Shown here: in pieces, positions 61,768 through 64,000 of the stretch | How positions within the stretch are numbered: the stretch's first letter is position 1 | How the letters are laid out: each line of letters starts with the position of its first letter | From: Eudasyphora cyanicolor | Lineage: Eukaryota > Arthropoda > Insecta > Diptera > Muscidae | Assembly: GCA_963930755.1 (NCBI GenBank) | Contig: OZ005738.1 | Span: forward strand, 11,663,655 to 11,727,654 | Direction: 5' to 3' | DNA: 64,000 nucleotides | The notes under the pieces: model-generated | Database searches by the model: none | What the model was told of the DNA's origin: nothing | The model's input: only the letters and a program-made list of their open reading frames with translations | Translations under genes and position numbers: made by a program

Positions 61768-62783
61768 CTATTTAAATTGAACTTTCCAGAAACCCAATTT
61801 CCGATCATATGCCGCTGCTACATAAGGCAAGCGGTGATGCCAACACAACCCCGCGTATAGTTTTAGCGAAGCTTCCACCAAAGGCACAGTCGACTTGGCT
61901 GTAAACACTTTTAGAGTAATATCAGGTCTTCCCACACTGGCCGTTACCAACTCTGTGTTTGGGGCAAATCGTACACAGCGTCCTCCATCCTCGTGCACTT
62001 GTTTCACATCCGAGGGAGAACAAGGCTTGCGTGACATGTCCCAGGTTACAATATCACCATAAGAAAGTGCTGTTATGAAGTGGCAATTATTCAAGGACCA
62101 ATCAGCGGACATCAGTGGACCTCTGGAGGCTTCCAATGATATTATGGCCTGTTGCGATCTCACATTGTAAAGGTGTACAACGCCTTTCTTCTCAGCTACC
62201 AACACTTTGTGTGGTTCTTCGGGATGCCATTTAACTGACATTCCCGCCGACGACAAACAGAATGTAATTACATTTTCGTAATGTGATTCCGAGGACCATA
62301 TTTTGCAGGAGTGGTCATCGGACACGGAAGCAAGAAAATCACCTTCAGTGTCCCAGGCAATATCATTTACATAATTTGTATGTGCCTTGAGAGTTTGGAC
62401 GGTGTCTGCATTTTGTAAATCTGTTCGGAAAATACGTAGAATAAAATCGGCGCCTGCTGAACAAAAGGTGACTGTCTTTGGGACAGTCACCAAAGAGGTT
62501 TCCGGGTGAAAACAAAGGGCATGACAGCGGCTTTCATTGTAAATGTCCTTCAGTCGTTCCCACTCAAAAGATTCGGCCTCGGATTCTTCCTGGAACGTAA
62601 TAAATGTTTAAAGGTTTTTTTTTGCATGTGATCACTGGAACTTACTGGAAACCGCGCTAAACCCAATATCAATTTTTTGTCTGAAGCTATGCAAATTAGA
62701 TTCGAGGCAAAATCCGTAGAACACAATTCAAAATTTAATATTTGTTCGGTGAAACTTAATAAATGCGTTGGAGGCGTTCTCAT
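61768..62783 (-). CDS. Nup37: Nucleoporin Nup37
   Basis: WD40 beta-propeller subunit of the Nup107-160 (Y) complex, the nuclear pore scaffold. Two exons on the minus strand: 62783-62646 and 62589-61768, phase 0, 319 aa (human 326). WD-type blades are visible: LKAHTNYVNDIAWD and ASVSDDHSCKIW form the clearest, followed by GMSVKWHPEEPHKVLVAEKK, RGPLMSADWSL, and LCWHHRLPYVAAAYDRKLGF. The match to remembered human NUP37 (SVSDDHTCRIW, GMSVCWHPEE, PLMSAHW) is strong. Start ATG at 62783. Convergent with CysRS. Confidence 0.92.
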
Positions 62784-63906
62784 TTTTCTTTATTTATAAA
62801 AACAATGCGAAAAAAGCAAGAAAGCCGGTAATATTTTGCGATGGCAAAATATAAGAAATGTTATCGGCATCAAAATTATATCGATTGCACGAAAGTTTCG
62901 CAATATTTAACGTAACGTGACACGGCAGTACTCGTCTCAGAAAAGTATTTAAAAAACAATATTTTTGTTGTGACCAAATTTGTTTTAAACTAAAGAAAAT
63001 TAAGCCTTATTTTAACATTTTTTTATGTTTTTCCCCATTTCCCATATATTTCACTACTTTCTAATAGACAGTTCGTTAATGACCCCACGTTCATATAACG
63101 TCAGCATATCTTTTCGTTCCGTTTGCGTAACGACTAATCTGGTTATTTGTTTACACTGATTACCATAAGATCGATAGATCAGCTGATTAGCTGCAATATT
63201 CGTTTACGCGGAAATATAACAATTGATATGATCCAATAAGAAAAATCGGTCCTTCGTCAGAACTTTTACAATTTCTTAATAAATACAATTAATAAATTAA
63301 TTAATACTCAGTGTTTGTGTAATAGGTAAAAAAAGCAAACGCGTGTTCTGTAAAAAATAAATTGAATGAAGATTTGAACACCTACTCGTTGAAATTTCTA
63401 TTCGTTCGTACTTGATAACTTACTCGCTCCGGGATGACATTTCTTATTATTCATTATTTTTGCATACATCCATACATATTTATATATATATTTTGTTTTG
63501 TGGGAGTATAAAAACAACCGTGTGCACAATAAAATCGACGAAATCTGAAGGGAGACGGAACTAAAAAGATCACTCGAAGGATATTATTCGATGTCAGAGT
63601 TCAAGAGTTAAATTGGCCTAAGTTTATGAAAATTATGTTGAAGTTTTGGGTTCCGTGCACCGTCGTTAGAGTCGGAAATATGAGTCCCAGAAGAGAAAGT
63701 ATGAAACATATAATTTTTAATTTGGATGATATATCCCTGAGGGTATGTCATTTCATGCCTTGCGTTTTTGCATCAAAATTATAAAAAAGGACTCATACAG
63801 CTTTTTCCTGTAAGTGTCACGAAAAATGTTAGAAATATTTTTCAATTGCGAGTAATTTTTATTTTAATACCATCATGACTATTTACAGTGGTGGGTCCCT
63901 TGTTTA
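62784..63906. other. Nup37 upstream region and spacer
   Basis: Holds the Nup37 promoter on the minus strand, with a near-DRE (TATATCGATTG) at about 62876-62886. No gene is seen. A stretch at 63085-63215 (CGTTTGCGTAACGACTAATC, then TTTACACTGATTACCAT) resembles the arms of the 51215 and 53574 MITE-like elements. Confidence 0.45.
63385..63450. mobile_element. GTTACGAACGAATAG-family MITE fragment, copy 3
   Basis: Contains CTATTCGTTCGTACTTGATA and ACTTACTCGCTCCGGGATGA, matching one arm of the copies at 23639 and 30785. The other arm is not evident, so the copy is partial. Confidence 0.6.
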
Positions 63907-64000
63907 TACCCTACACCACACCGTGGTACAGGATGTTATGACTTTGTGCATTAGTTTGTAACGCCCAAAAAGATAAGAGATAAACCCATAGTTTATTATA
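63907..64000 (+). repeat. Start of a TACCCTACACCACAC-type repeat, cut by the window end
   Basis: TACCCTACACCACACCGTGG, then TACAGGATGTTATGACTTTG, then TTTGTAACGCCCAAAAAGAT matches the first 90 bp of the element at 17314. It continues past the window. Confidence 0.8.

Noticed and set aside
1..64000. tRNA, rRNA or snRNA genes
   Set aside because: I looked for tRNA A/B boxes and familiar small-RNA sequences by eye and found none convincing; a tRNAscan-SE and Rfam run would be decisive.

Overview
This is a eukaryotic nuclear window from a higher fly (Brachycera, probably a calyptrate such as a blow fly or muscid). Evidence seen directly is the AT-rich intergenic DNA, GT-AG introns from about 70 bp to 8.5 kb, polyglutamine (CAR) runs in Asx, and proteins that read as close relatives of Drosophila Asx, Pcf11, O-fut1 and others. 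The calyptrate guess is an inference from long, repeat-filled introns and recurring modular repeats; no species is claimed.

Layout. 0.3-11.6 kb (+): Additional sex combs (Asx), nine coding exons from the first ATG to the PHD-like zinc finger, about 1935 aa. 11.6-15.9 kb: its probable 3' UTR and spacer. 16.0-22.1 kb (-): Ppcdc (phosphopantothenoylcysteine decarboxylase), whose second intron holds several repeats and a dead Tc1 transposon, and COX19, which ends 13 bp before the Ppcdc ATG. 22.2-28.5 kb: repeat-rich accessory stretch with an intact THAP-domain exon and a BESS-motif exon (+). 29.3-51 kb (-): Pcf11, twelve coding exons, about 2120 aa, with an 8.5 kb intron inside the CID. 52.5-53.3 kb (-): N-terminal Xaa-Pro-Lys methyltransferase (Ntmt), between inverted copies of one MITE-like family. 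55.3-56.7 kb (+): eIF3m. 56.9-58.2 kb (-): O-fucosyltransferase 1. 59.0-61.7 kb (+): cysteinyl-tRNA synthetase. 61.8-62.8 kb (-): Nup37. The last 1.2 kb is spacer with repeat fragments.

The genes are unrelated housekeeping or regulatory loci: Polycomb-linked chromatin control (Asx), pre-mRNA 3' end formation (Pcf11), coenzyme A synthesis (Ppcdc), cytochrome oxidase assembly (COX19), translation (eIF3m, CysRS), Notch modification (O-fut1), protein N-methylation (Ntmt) and the nuclear pore (Nup37). Exon joins were worked out by hand from splice sites and reading phase; every complete gene model closes in frame and has a length close to that remembered for its family.

Most of the unusual material is repetitive. 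There are three minisatellites of different sequence that share a 31-bp period, several dispersed elements built from units of about 153-155 bp, and many short inverted-repeat elements. I found no convincing new multi-gene system. The best leads are the possible COX19-Ppcdc dicistronic transcript, the stop-free 72-nt O-fut1 intron, the THAP/BESS orphan exons, a possible 15-nt Asx microexon and the shared 31-bp period.
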